This document shows positions 33,034-45,190 of a stretch of DNA of 64,000 bases, in pieces. Origin of the DNA: Piezodorus guildinii (Eukaryota; Arthropoda; Insecta; Hemiptera; Pentatomidae); contig CM041297.1 in the NCBI GenBank assembly GCA_023052935.1, positions 93,093,521-93,157,520 on the forward strand. The letters are read 5' to 3'. A program made the position numbers and the translations under genes. Numbering within the stretch: the first letter of the stretch is position 1; each line of letters opens with the position of its first letter. The notes below the pieces were generated by a model. It was not told the DNA's origin. It did no database searches and saw only the letters and a program-made list of their open reading frames with translations.

Positions 33034-33757
33034 AATCTCGTGTACTACTTTCACTTACTTCCGTTTTAGAAATCAATTTATGAACTTTTAAAAAATGTTG
33101 GAGCTGATAAAAGGTTAACGAATTACATTGAGTTTGGATGGTAACGTGTGTTTCATTAAATGATCTATTAAATTATTATCTACAACGATCACTTAGCTAT
33201 ATCCGAGTTAGTTTTTCATCATTCTCCATCAACTTTTACAACTTTGTGTATTAGATAATATTTTTTCTAAAATCCTTAGTTTTTTTAGTTATAAATCTAT
33301 GTTACTGTTCTTATGTTTAAAAAAATATATATAAACAAATATTTTTTCTCTGTTCTCCTTTAGTTGGGTATCAAATTCGTACCATTTATTTAATTATTTG
33401 TTTTTACCAATGCTAAAAAGAAGATGTAGTTCTTTTTTATCAAATCTACAAAATTAAAGGTACTTTAGAAGAAGAAAATTTAAAATATCGGCATTTGTGC
33501 CAAGTCAGACAAATTCAATCTGAATGAAACTAACGTCATATTAAAGCCCATTAAATTTTATATCGGCATAGCGAGTTTCATCAAAATTGTTTAAGCCGTT
33601 TTTGACAAAATCGTAAAAATGTTTGGTAAAAAGTGGCTCTTCTGTTTTTCAGATTTTGTTGAAAAAGCTTTTAACATCTCAAGCTCCTAAAATATGAAAT
33701 TTCACTTTAACACAACTTATCGCTTTCGAGCTACACCAACCATAAACCCACATAGAC
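33034..33757 (+). mobile_element. HINE-like repeat, 3'-truncated, joined to a second piece
   Basis: Starts ATCTCGTGTACTACTTTCAC and runs through AAATTAAAGGTACTTTAGAA and AACATCTCAAGCTCCTAAAA to the pre-hairpin CACATAGACA block, where it is abutted by another partial copy. Confidence 0.66.
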
Positions 33758-34054
33758 ATAACATTTTTCTAAAATATTTAGCTTTCTAACGGTATATTTT
33801 ACGTCTATATTACTATTGTTATGTTCGAAAAATCAAAACTTAATAGTTAATCAAATAAAAATCTGGTTCGCCGATTTCGATGGAATAGTTGCTGTAACAT
33901 CTCATAAGCGGTAAAAAGTATGAAATTTAAGTTTCATAATACTTATCATTATCGAACTAGACTTGCCACACACACAGACCTTTGTGGGACTAAAGATTTT
34001 CACGACCGCAATACTTTCCCTTAATATACATTTCATATATATGTATGTGAAAGT
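33758..34054 (+). mobile_element. HINE-like repeat, partial second copy with hairpin end
   Basis: Restarts within the family at TTTCTAACGGTATATTTTAC, has an internal deletion, and reaches the terminal hairpin CTTTCCCTTAATATACATTT, CATATATATGTATGTGAAAG. It is a nested or recombined copy directly after the preceding one. Confidence 0.62.
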
Positions 34055-34157
34055 AAAAATACTTGACCTAAGTTATATTTAACAAACTTTTTATTGATTA
34101 TTCTAAACAGTTCACGTAAAAAAAAACATCTGTAATATCTAGAAAATATATTTAAAA

Positions 34158-34679
34158 AATCTGGTACCACTTTCACTTACCTCCATTTTTAAAATCAATG
34201 AAAGAATTTTCAAATACAGTTAGAGATAAAAATACGTGAAACCATTAAAGAATTAATGAAATTGAATTTATATAGAAACATGTGTTTTATTAAAAAATCT
34301 ATTATCTTTTATCTAAAATAATCAGTTAGTTTTATGTTCATTTCATCACTCTCTATTTAAACACTAATTCACTATTAAAAGCTTGGGTATAAGATAATAT
34401 TTTTTGTAAAATCTTTAGCTTTCCAACGGCATATCATACATGTATATTACTGCTCTTATGTTCAAAAACAAAAAATTGCATTAAAAAAATATTTTTTCTG
34501 TTTTCTCCTTTAGTTGGGTATCGAATTCATTCAATTTATATATTTACCTGTTTTTCATCAGTGGTAACAAGATAATATAGTTATTTTTATAGAATCGACA
34601 AAATTAAAGGTACTTTAGAGAAAGAAAATTTAAAATATCGGCATTTAAGCCCTGTCAGACCATTTTAATGCGAATGAAT
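34158..34679 (+). mobile_element. HINE-like repeat, 5' half only
   Basis: Starts AATCTGGTACCACTTTCACT and TACCTCCATTTTTAAAATCA; ends after CGGCATTTAAGCCCTGTCAG. The hairpin half is absent. Confidence 0.68.
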
Positions 34680-35572
34680 TTTACACATTTCTAAATAAAA
34701 ATTTATTTTATTGGTCTCTTGACCAGACATGTGTATATTGAAGTGTATATTTACTGTACGATATTGTTATTCTTAAGGGACATAGTTCAAGAATAAATTT
34801 AATTTTATTATAACTATTATTATATTTGTTAAATTCATAACATTGATATATTGTAATAATTTTGTTTTATATAAGAACTTAATTGTTTATTTTTTCGTCC
34901 ATAATTTAGATACACTTATGTTCAGGAAAAAAAAAATAGTAATTTAAGTGTCAGAATCAATAAAGTTTGAGGAGACGAAAAAAAAAGTGAAGACAAAATA
35001 TCAAGCATTATGGTAAAATGGTTTCTCGGAGGGGAATCAACCGCATTCTCCACACCTGCCACCTCGCCGCCGACAATTTACCACACGTCGCAACTGACAA
35101 AAGGGAAACCCACTTTCGGAAAATACTATTTTCCAGTTACGTGGAAATTCGACGGACTTTCGGTTTGCGTGTGTGTGTTTCCTTAAAGGATGTCAGTCAT
35201 TAGTATGCGTGACTTTTTTGTCGGGAATTCTTTGCATATAAGAGTACATGATACACTTCAACAACTGAAATGATTACGGCAAAAACCCCAATGGTTATTT
35301 AATTTTTTCTAGATCTAACGCCGAAGTCTGAAGACTAGCGTGGTTTTTTTGCGGAATTCAATAAAATCCAATGTATCTGTTAAAATAGTTATATATAATA
35401 TAGGTGCCATTAAAAGTTTAGAGTAATATCGTACGGATTACATTTCCATTTTCTTTTATGACGAAATTCGTTAATTTTATGCATTTTCCTCTATAAATTA
35501 TTATTAGTAAATATTTGGAAAAAAGGAAGCGTAGTAACAGTGCCCTAAATAATATCAGTTATTGTTCGTTAT
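34680..35572. other. No supported gene
   Basis: 35010-35200 is G+C-richer with an unsupported 61-codon plus frame; the rest is A+T-rich. Confidence 0.4.
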
Positions 35573-35586
35573 ACATAAATATAGTA

Positions 35587-35874
35587 GGGATCACTTGTAG
35601 CTGGGTGGCTAGCATAACAGCCTCCTATGTCAAAGGTAACGGGTTCAAACCCGCAGGTGGTTCTAGGATTTTTTAATGGGAGTAAAAAATCCTTAGTTAT
35701 GCCGTCCTTCGGAGGGGACGTTAAAATTTGGTCCCGAGCCAGTGCGATGTCAGGTACTCGTTCAAGATCCCTATCCTAATAAAACCTGGATAAACAAAAT
35801 TTAGGACTCCCACTGTAGCATCGTCCGATTAGCCATTATAACATAAAGTGAAGTTAAATAAATAAACAAACAAA
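35587..35874 (+). repeat. SINE-B, tRNA-headed, target duplication present
   Basis: Head: TCACTTGTAGCTGGGTGGCT, box B AACGGGTTCAAACCCGCAGG. Body: GCCGTCCTTCGGAGGGGACG, TGCGATGTCAGGTACTCG, then an end block GCATCGTCCGATTAGCC and an A-rich tail with AATAAA-like repeats. A 14-base flank, ACATAAATATWGTA, occurs at 35573-35586 and 35875-35888 with one mismatch. Confidence 0.85.
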
Positions 35875-35888
35875 ACATAAATATTGTA

Positions 35889-38800
35889 AAAATAAAGTTA
35901 ATGAAAATTTTTTAACAAAAACATATACATTTTTTGGCTAAAATAATAATGAGATATTTTGTGGAAAACTTTTATAGGTTCTCACTTTCAGCAAGACACA
36001 TTATGTAATTGAGATGCTAAATATCAACATTAATTTTTTTAATATTTTGAAAATAAATTAACTTTATCCCTGAAATATCTCGATAGCCATTCACGTGTTA
36101 TAAAAAAAATGTATAGAAGAACCATTATTATAGAATTATATAAGTTCTTTAACCTTTTTTTATTACAACGAATGCGATGAATATAATAATTTTGGAGATA
36201 TTAATAAAAAATTCTTCTCCGAAAATTTTACAAGTTATTACGGAAAGAACAATATAGAATTTATTTCAAGTTGGAGCTTTATCCATTTAAACCTAGGGTT
36301 ACTGTACATAAATGTTTCTGAAGTGTAATATGTCTGCTTCTACAAAGAGGATGCACATCAGTGAAGCATCGTTATCAACATTAAACAAGTAAAAAGAAAA
36401 TCAAAAAACCAGCCATGATAAAATAAATCGTCGATAACATTGTTGAAGCTCCCGTACTAAAGCCTGACCAGTTACCTAATATGTAATATAATAGTAGCTA
36501 AAACAGTCTATAATAATATAATAGGGTATAATATAATATATATTTGTGTGTGTGTGTGTGTAAATTAATTAGACTCATAAACATGGTATGCCCCAGCTTA
36601 ATTTTAACTCTTGCACAAAGACAAACCACCATATCCCAAAATATTAAATTTTGCAAAATTATCACCATGCAACTCAGCGCAAGGCAACAACAGATTACCC
36701 AATTTGTACAGAACGACATCTTATTTAAATAGGGATTTTGAAGAAAAAAAAGTTTTCTGCTAAGTACTTATTTAGTTAATATTAAAAAGAGGTTTGTATA
36801 AATTATACAATTTATAAGTGAAATATAAGTAATAATAAATAAAAATTCATCTTCCGTGTAGATAGCACCGTCTTATTTGAAACCGGACTAAACTTTCTTT
36901 TTTTCTATTTTTAGTGCTCGGAGATTCTGAAATGGTTTTTCCTCACGATATGTATGAAAAATCTCTGATATGGAATATTTTTCCGGACGGCGGAGTGTGA
37001 GAGAAGATACGGACCGCATTAATATGTCCTGCAATTATTTCTCCTAAACGAGTTAATATTTTTCATTAAAGTCTCTATTTAGGAAGCCGGGAACACGAAC
37101 TCCCAGTCTCAGGGACCCGGCAAAGCGGGGGATAGTTGGGACACGAATGCGTGACTGGATGCTGTTTATACCACAAGATTCTAAATCACGGAGGATTCTA
37201 AGGTTTTAATTGGTTTTTCGGTTTTGCTCTTGGGTTCTGGACCGAAAGCTTACTATCCGCTGAATACCAATGAAACTTTAAAGGTGTTCATAATTTCAGT
37301 CCTATTTTTTCAACGTTCACTTTTGGGCGTTATTTATTTAAAATAAACCGGCCACTCCTTTAATTGTCTTTTTTAATTTGAAAATTCTTCCAGAAGTTTT
37401 TACAGAAACGCGAGGAATTGAAAATGATAATTATTTGAAATATATATAATGTAAGACTAAATATTAAATTAATAAGTCTCGGTTTAAGATTAAACAAATA
37501 TTTGTATAGCTGATAACGATCTACTCATCTCAACTTTGTCTTACAACTATGTTATTACCAATTATTTATAATAGCGACTATGACTTTGACATTAAAATGA
37601 TTACAAATACAAATTCAATGAATATCAAGTTTTCAGGAGAAATTTATAAAATACATATAAAACAAGACTTCATAATAAATAAAATTAGTTAGTTTTGTTT
37701 ATCTGGCATATTTATTAATTATGTACCTTTCTTCGTATCATATTAAGCGCTAATAAGGATAGTAATGATCGTAATTAATTTGTATATTTAAAATAAAATT
37801 TTAATAAAGCTAAAATAATGATTGATTTCTATAATATTAGTTTAAAAAGATATTTTTGTTTATTATTTTCAATAATCAATATCCCCTCCCCACAAAATTT
37901 GTCTAAATTGCTATATAAATTGTTACACCCTGATATAATTTATTTTTGTGAATAAGTTGAAGATTCTTTCTTATTTCCCCAAATTTATATATTTGTTTAA
38001 TATAATTTATGAATATTTTTTATTTATTTTGGGGACAAAGCAATAACAAAGAAATCATAAAATAAAAAGATTATATATGGCACAAGTCTAAGCACAATTT
38101 GTTTATTACGAAAAAAAAAATCAACTCTCAAATATAAAGCCAACGAAAGTAAAACAACTGGAGGACTAGGATACTTTTTAAGGAAGTGATCGCTAAAGAG
38201 TTTTTAGAATATATTCCTGCCCTTGGTTATCATTCGAAAATGTTTGGTTTATCAAATTTTGAACTTAACCGGATGTTTCATGTTTCACAACGAAAGGATT
38301 TTTTAAAACATAGGATATTTGTTTTTGAAAAATTACTGTAGCTCTTGTTCTATGAAGAGGTAATAGAATTTTTTCTTTAGCACGAAACATAAATTATACT
38401 GTTCATATGAAGTACAAATTACCATGCTAGATAAGCCCATTGATATACTACTATGAAATACTTTACAGTTAGCTTCATTACTGTGAAACTATATTTCAAA
38501 TGTTCCAGTTGAGGTAAAAACAAACGAAGCGATCTATGAAATGAATTCCACGCCCTGTTCCGGATGGCCTGATCCCAACGTTTGTGTTAAAGTGTTAAGT
38601 ATTATTTCAAAGTAGATGCTTTAATTGCAACAGTTATTTTGTGGGCTCACGGTGGTTACCGGTTCGTGTTATAAAATAAACTTTCTGAACATTGGTCACG
38701 GATAAGTCGCCTTTTCAGGGCGTCAGGGTTTATGTTTTTTCCAGGTTTTCCCGGTTGTTAAGAGGGGTATCAGTCAAAACTTTGAAGGCTGCTCGGAAAA

Positions 38801-39010
38801 TGGTTTAACTGGTAATCATAAGTGTTGCAATTATATTTTAGTGAACTATAAAAACAGCAAGAATAGAAAACGGAAAATATTTACCCGGTCATATGAAATA
38901 TAAATTTTTCAGACTAAAATTAAGAATACCATGGTTGAAATAATATTTCATTGATTTGTATTTATTTTTAAATAAGTCATTCTTATTGAAATTGAGTTAC
39001 TAGGCTACAT
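35889..39010. other. Long stretch without recognised genes
   Basis: Only a TG tract at 36.5 kb and a G+C-richer unique patch at about 36850-37290 stand out. Remainder A+T-rich. Confidence 0.45.
36541..36562. repeat. (TG)n microsatellite
   Basis: Short TG tract outside any recognised element; accounts for both opposing open frames here. Confidence 0.85.
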
Positions 39011-39124
39011 AACTATATATAGTAAGGAAAGTATTGCGATCGTGAAAATTTTCGAATTCCAGTTTTCAACGGAAATACACGTTTAAGGGTCCCCTGAGTC
39101 CAAATAACCAAGTCCCGCAAAAAG

Positions 39125-39166
<42 letters not shown>

Positions 39167-40525
39167 GGTAACTCCCGGGGGGAAACGGTAAGTCCTATGA
39201 AATGAAAAAAAATGAAAAAACTTCTTTATTATCCTGGGACTAAAGTCCCTTAAGAATAAAATAAAATACATAATTGATGACCGGAACAGTGTGGTCATGA
39301 TTTAGAATAACAAAATACTAAACTAAAAAATAATTAAGGTAGTAATATATGTACATATTTACAAGTCAGACTTTCGGAATAAGAAAAACAAAAAAAACAA
39401 AAACAGAAATAGCTGGTTCATCAATGATAATTTGAGTAATACAAACACATAAAAAAAAAAAAATAATAATAATAATAATAATTGGTATTTATAGCATCTG
39501 CAGTTTGAAGTTATTGTCTGTTTGACTGGGTAAGGAGAAGGTGGTTGAAAAGTAGCGATTTGAAGGAGGAAGCAGTACTTGCATGACGGATCTCAGGAGG
39601 AATAGAATTCCAAAGAGTGGTTGCTTTGGATAGAAAGGACTTGTCAAAGGCAGCAGTACGGTGAGGAGGAGGGTAGAGGTCAGAAAGACGGGATCTAGTA
39701 GAACGGGACTGAATTGATGATTTAAATTGAAGGGATTGGAAGATGTAGCTGGGACGATGAGTTCTGATAACCTGGTAGAGGAAGGAGGCTAGGAAATACT
39801 ATGAAACTGAAATTCCATATTTAAGACAACTATACGCCCGAGACGTGACAAAACTTTTTTCATCAAAATGAGCTTACCAGAAGAGGCACATCATACCATG
39901 CATTTTGCATCTTTTTTCGATTTTCTCGAAAACGGTTCCAACGATTTTGATTAAACTCGCTATATCGATGTAAAATTTAATGGGCATTAATATCATGTAG
40001 GTTTTCTTTGGATAAAAATGGTCTGACAGGGCTTAAATGCCAATATTTTAAATTTTCTTCCCCTATAGTACCTTTAATTTTGTAGATTCAATAATAATAA
40101 CAAGATTATCTTGTTAACGCTGATGAAAAAACAGGTAAATATATAAATTGAATAAATTCGATACCCAACTAAAGGAGAAAACAGAAAAAATATATTTTTT
40201 ATGAAATTTTTCGTTTTTGAAGATAAGAGCAGTAATATACATTAATGATATACCGTTGGAAAGCTAAAGATTTTAGAAAAAATATCATCTCATACACAAG
40301 CTTTTAGAAGTTAATAGAGAGTGATGAGAAGAAGATAAAACTAACTGATTATTTTAGACAATAATATAATAGATTTTTTAATAAAACACATGTTTCTATA
40401 GAAATTCAATTTGATTAATTCCTTAATAGTTTCAAGTATTTTTATCTCTAAGTGTATTTGAAAATTCTTTCATTGATTTTAAAAATCGAGGTAAGTGAAA
40501 GTCGTGTGTTGCCCATACCAGATTT
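39011..40525 (-). mobile_element. HINE-like repeat interrupted by a LINE
   Basis: The low end has half of the hairpin (ACTATATATAGTAAGGAAAG) and a (TG)n tract at 39127-39167. The high end has AGGTAAGTGAAAGTCGTGTG and TTGCCCATACCAGATTT. The LINE at 39203-39792 splits the AAGTCCTATGAAA block. Otherwise the longest copy of the family. Confidence 0.75.
39203..39792 (-). pseudogene. CR1/L2-like LINE 3' end inserted in a HINE-like repeat
   Basis: The reverse strand translates to a RT C-terminal tail: SSIQSRSTRSRLSDLYPPPH, then FDKSFLSKATTLWNSIPPEI and FNHLLLTQSN, followed by a 3' region ending GTCCCAGGATAATAAAGAA and T-rich sequence. It splits an element that is otherwise continuous with its other copies. 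CTATGAAA flanks both sides as a probable target-site duplication. The terminal block matches the copy at 60.6-61.5 kb. Confidence 0.62.
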
Positions 40526-40529
40526 TTAT

Positions 40530-40885
40530 TTTTTAATCACCTATTTTTCCAATGAATATGTTTTTTTTACACTTATCTTAAGATCTCAAATGTAAAATCA
40601 TTCTTGAACGGAATTTTACAATGCAGTTTCGAATAGTGGTTCTAGGTAAAAGAATTTTTTTTTTTTTATTACCTATTTTTCAAATGAATATATTTTTTTA
40701 AACTTACCTTAAGATCTAAAACCAATAATAAAAAAATTCTTCAATGGAATTGTACTTTCCATTGGTAGTTTAGTTTCGAATCGTAGTTTTAGGTTACATA
40801 ACTATTTATTTTTATTAATTACCTATTTTTCAAATGAATATCTATTTTTTACACATATCTTAAGATCTAAAACTAGTTTAAAAAA
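40530..40885 (+). repeat. Tandem repeat, about 130-150-bp unit, 2.5 copies
   Basis: ACCTATTTTTCAAATGAATA, a T run, TTACACTTATCTTAAGATCT recur at about 40540, 40670 and 40820, with TAGTTTCGAATCGTAGTTTT-type sequence between. Begins immediately after a HINE-like element's 5' end. Confidence 0.6.
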
Positions 40886-41670
40886 TAAAATCTAATTTCT
40901 GATAGTCGGAGGTTTTAAAAACAAGTGGTCCAGAACTTGATGGTTACTCGATAAGGTAACAATTAAAATTATTTTTAATTAATAATTAATTATTAGTTAA
41001 TTAATTGTGATCAATGTAACTTTACTATATTTATATATTTTACTAGTAGAGAAAAATAACCATCACGAAATACTTGTGGGAATTCATTTTACTTTTCATC
41101 CACAAATAATACCAATCGAAAAGCATGTAAATTGGACTTCTTAATTCTTAACTTTCCCAAAACAAAAGTTACTTTTCATTCATTCATTCAAGGCATGATT
41201 TATTTATGTTTATGTGTGGGGTACAAGCACTTCGCAGGCTTACAAATATTTAACATATCTAATTATTATATGGATTGACGCATCACTAACCAAATCTACA
41301 AGGCTAATAATAATCGTAATAAAAAATATATCAACCACTACGACCCCCCCAAATTATTACACAAGAGGAAACAGGTATTTCTTGAAAGTTGGTTTGCTCC
41401 GAAACATGGCAATAACAAGGTATGAGAAAAGTTTTACAGTAAAATAATGAGGGAAATAAAGTTTCAGTTCTTTGAAGTAGCCCCTTCAAATAAAAGTTAA
41501 CAGTGACTTTTTCATTTTATAGTGGCTGGATAAGCCAGGGGGTTCTTGATGATCCTGGTCTTGTACAAAACAGGGAAACTCATTGTTATAACAATGACTT
41601 GTGGGAATGGAATAACCTTCGACCTCATTATAAATGTATTCATTATTCAGTATAATTAGAGTTAAACAAA
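40886..41670. other. No gene seen
   Basis: A+T-rich; a short (TTCA)n run at about 41176. Frame 41214-41447 unsupported. Confidence 0.5.
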
Positions 41671-42489
41671 TCTGGTGCGGGCAACACAAGACTTTCACTT
41701 ACCTCCCTTGTTAAAATCGATTAAAGAATTTTAAAATACAGTTAGAGATAAAAAAAAAGTATAAGAAATTAATTAAATTGAATTTCTATAGAAACAAGAG
41801 TTTTATTAAAACATTTATTATATTATTATCTAAAACAATTAGTTTTATCGGCTTTTTATCACTCATTATTGTATCACACCCCAAGCTTGTGTATAAGATA
41901 ATATTTTTTTATAAATCTTTAGCTTTCCAACGGTATATTATACATGTATATTACTAAAACAAAAAATGCAAAAAAAAAAAATATTTTTGCACTTTACTCC
42001 TTTAGTTGGATATTGAATTCGTCCAACTTATATATTTACCTGTTTTTTATCAATAATAAAAAGATTATATGGTTATTTTTATAGAATCTTCAAGATTAAA
42101 GGTACTTTAGAGGAAGGCAATTTTGAATATAAACATTTAAGCCCTATCAGACTATTTAAATGAGAATGAAACCTACATCATGTTAAAGCCCATTAAATTT
42201 TACATCGATAGAGAGAGTTTAATCAAAATCGTTAGAACCGTATTTGAGAAAATCGTATAAAGGTGCTAAAGGCATGGTATAAAGGGGTTTTATAGTTAGC
42301 TCATTTTGATGAAAAAGTTGCTGTAACATCTCGGGCGTATAGTTGCCCTAAATATGAAATTTCAGTTTTGTACGACTTTTCATTTTTGTACTAGAATTAA
42401 AACAGACACACACAGACCTTTTTTCGGGACTTGGTGATTTGGTCTCAGGGAACCCTAAAACGTTCATTTCCGGTGAAAACTGAAAAAAA
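41671..42489 (+). mobile_element. HINE-like repeat, hairpin end missing
   Basis: Good 5' end: TCTGGTGCGGGCAACACAAG, ACTTTCACTTACCTCCC. All middle blocks follow to AAAACGTTCATTTCCGGTGA, then it stops before the hairpin. Useful for defining the 5' terminus (TC after an A run). Confidence 0.74.
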
Positions 42490-43128
42490 TAAAATCTATT
42501 TAATGTCTGATATCGGAAAAACAAAAAAAAATTGTACGTGCTTACTGTTTCTAATCATACTGAATTAGTCTATATTTTATTTTAAAAAAGAAAAGAATCA
42601 TTAATCCTGAATAGATTATTTTAAATTGTAGTGTAAATGTTATTCAATTAATGAGTAAAAACAGAGTTTATTCTTCTTTAATCGTTAATTTATATCATAT
42701 GGTATAATTAATTTAATGATTGTATGATTATTTCACTGATATATTAGGTGAGAGATCCTACGGGTTAATTCCAGCCCCTAGAAACACTTTCTTGCAAAGC
42801 TGTCGGCTTTAAACCTTTTTCGCCAAATTCTGAATTGAAGACTATTCAAGGAGTACAGTAGAGGTTTTTATTTTCGTGTCATATAAATGGCTTATCATCA
42901 TTTATTTTAAGTAATTGTTTTATGATTATTATTAAAATTTGGAATATTGAATTTTCTGACTTCTGGAGTTTGTACTTCAATATTATTATCTAAACTATTT
43001 TTTATATATATTTTAAATATAAATCTAACGTAAAATATTTTATTTTATATGATCAACTAAGTCGCTATCTCAAACATCAGCACAAAACCAGGTTCTTGAT
43101 ATCCACTTTATAACTATCAGTGATTTGT
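42490..43128. other. No gene seen
   Basis: A+T-rich sequence with no recognised feature. Confidence 0.5.
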
Positions 43129-43141
43129 ACTACTCAAATTA

Positions 43142-43431
43142 GGGGATCACTTGTAGCTGGGTGGCTAGCGTAACAGCCTCCCATGCTAAAGGTCACGGGT
43201 TCAAACCCGCAGGTGGTCCTAGGATGTTTTAATGGGAGTAAAAAATCCTTAGTTACGCCGTCCTTCGGAGGCGACGTTAAAAGGTGGTCCCAAGCCTATG
43301 CGATGTCAGGTACTCGTTAAAGATCCCTATCCTAATAAAACCTGGGTAGGCAAAATTTAGGACTCCCACAGTAGCATCGTCCGATTAGCCATAGTAGCAT
43401 AAAGTGACGTTAAAGAAATAAACAAAAAATA
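43142..43431 (+). repeat. SINE-B, tRNA-headed, perfect 13-bp target duplication
   Basis: Nearly identical by eye to the 35.6-kb copy, with intact A- and B-box regions (GTAGCTGGGTGGCTAGCG; CACGGGTTCAAACCCGCAGG). ACTACTCAAATTA flanks it at 43129-43141 and 43432-43444. The perfect duplication and close similarity suggest recent activity. Confidence 0.86.
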
Positions 43432-43787
43432 ACTACTCAAATTACTCAAAGCAATTATTTTACTATGATTAATTAATCACTAAGTTCAATTATTTCCTCT
43501 TGAATATAAGAAGGAGAATTTATACATATTTTATAGTGATGTCGTCTTACAAAAAGAACAATAATTCAAGGTTTTAGAAAATTTTATTTATGAAAAGAAA
43601 CAAGTTTACTTACACGATGATAGATTATCAGAAGTTTCTCCCTTCTTCCGCTGTATATGATAAACTAAGAAAGTTGGAATAGGCGTTTGGGGAAACCGGA
43701 GAATCTTTTCTTGAAGAGCTACGTATCTGAATCTGTGTAACTAAAGATACGATGGGATACTATCTTAAAAGTTATTTAACTATTATA

Positions 43788-44000
43788 GAATGTAGTGGTT
43801 AGCATAACAACCTTCTATGCCCAAGGTCGCGACTTCAAACCTGCCAGGTAGCCCTAGGATTTTTTTGAAGGGAGTTACAAATTCATAGTTATGCTGGTCT
43901 TCGGAGAGGACGTAAAAAGGTTGTCTCGAGCCTGTGGGATCTCAGGTACTCGTTAAAGATCATTATTCTAATTAAACCTGGATAGGCAAAATATAGGATG
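43788..44000 (+). repeat. SINE-B, 5'- and 3'-truncated copy
   Basis: Begins within the head (GTAGTGGTTAGCATAACA), then a mutated B-box (CGACTTCAAACCTGCC) and the body up to AAACCTGGATAGGCAAAAT. It lacks the GCATCGTCCGATTAGCC end block. Older than the other copies. Confidence 0.72.
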
Positions 44001-44511
44001 TTAAATATTACAATAATTCTCAATAAACAAAGTAATAACAAAAAGTTGTGATGGAGGATCTTATTCTGATTTTTTTTTAATATAAAATAAATTAAATTGT
44101 TATTAATCAATTTAATATTATAAAACTGAAAACCGAAAGAAAACGAAGAACATTGATATTGATATAAAATAAATGTCTTAAATACAATAATTAAGTACGT
44201 AATTTTCCCTGCCTGAGGAAGTATATCCCTACTTATGGTAGGAAAGCTGAGCTCCAAGAGATCTTAGTGCTTCACTTTCAAACCGCCTCACTAATCACCT
44301 GGGATTAAAATACAGAGGAGACTAAAGATAAGCATAGGCTCTCATGATTTGAGTAGAAAATCAGCGATTGAAATACATAATACATATTTAGAGTCTCCGG
44401 GTTAGTTCTGGTTCGACCTTTGAGGGAGATTATAAGGGATAAGTGGAGTTAGATATGAATTGTTCTAAAGGGAATTAAGGCCCATTATTAAGGGCAGTGG
44501 TTACCAATATC
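44001..44511. other. No gene; weak motif resemblance
   Basis: At 44212-44255 CCTGAGGAAGTATATCCCTA, CTTATGGTAGGAAAGCTGAG has CTGANGA and GAAA with a CCTAC/GTAGG hairpin between, but the hairpin overlaps the expected GAAA context and the cleavage triplet does not fit. Confidence 0.2.
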
Positions 44512-45055
44512 ACTTTCACTTACCTATATACGAAATATATAGTAAGGGAAAGTATTGCGATCGTAAAAATTTTCGAATTCCAATTTTCGACGGAAATACA
44601 CGTTTTAGGGTCCCCTGAGACGAAATGACCAAGTCCCGCAAAAAGGTCAGTGTGTGTGGTAATTCCAGTGCATAAACTATAAGTCCTATGAAACTGAAAT
44701 TTTATTTTTAGGACAACTATACGCCCGAGATGTTACAAAAACTTTTTCATCAAAATCAACAACCAAAAAAGCCACTTTATACCATGTATTTTTCCCTTTT
44801 TACGATTTTCTCAGAAACGGCTCTAATTTTGATTAAACTCGCTATGTCGATGTAAAATTTAATGGGCTTTAATATCATGTAGGTTTCATTCTGATTGAAA
44901 TAGTCTGACAGGGCCTAAATGCGGATATTTTAAATTTTCTTCATCTAAAGTACCATTAATTCTATAAAAATAACTATATTATCTTGTTAGCATTGATAAT
45001 TAACAGCTAAATATGCACGTTGAGTGAATTTGATTAACAACTAAAGGAGAAAATA
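44512..45055 (-). mobile_element. HINE-like repeat, hairpin half
   Basis: Clean terminal hairpin on plus: ACTTTCACTTACCTATATAC, then GAAATATATAGTAAGGGAAA. Blocks continue to AACTAAAGGAGAAAATAC. The distal 5' half is absent. Confidence 0.74.
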
Positions 45056-45091
45056 CACACTAAAACACCTTGATTATTTATTGCTTTTTAA

Positions 45092-45190
45092 ATTAGTTGA
45101 TTGCCTATAAACAGCAATATAAACAGTTATACCCTAATATAGTTATTTGGAAATAATAAACCATTGTGTAATAATTTGCAGCATTTTTTT
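45092..45190 (+). repeat. Repeat R, copy 2 (short)
   Basis: GATTGCCTATAAACAGCAAT, TTATACCCTAATATAGTTAT, AATAAACCATTGTGTAATAA. Only the terminal block is present, directly after a truncated HINE-like element. Confidence 0.6.

Noticed and set aside
35620..35660. tRNA-gene-like A and B boxes
   Set aside because: Part of SINE-B, whose body and duplicated target sites are present; not a functional tRNA gene.
39083..39298. Frame with a TH dipeptide run
   Set aside because: Product of the TG microsatellite in a HINE-like copy.
44212..44255. CTGAGGA-hairpin-GAAA sequence
   Set aside because: Hairpin position and cleavage triplet do not fit; probably coincidence or too decayed.
43889..44257. 122-codon minus-strand frame
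   Set aside because: Overlaps a truncated SINE-B and A+T-rich flank; no coding evidence.
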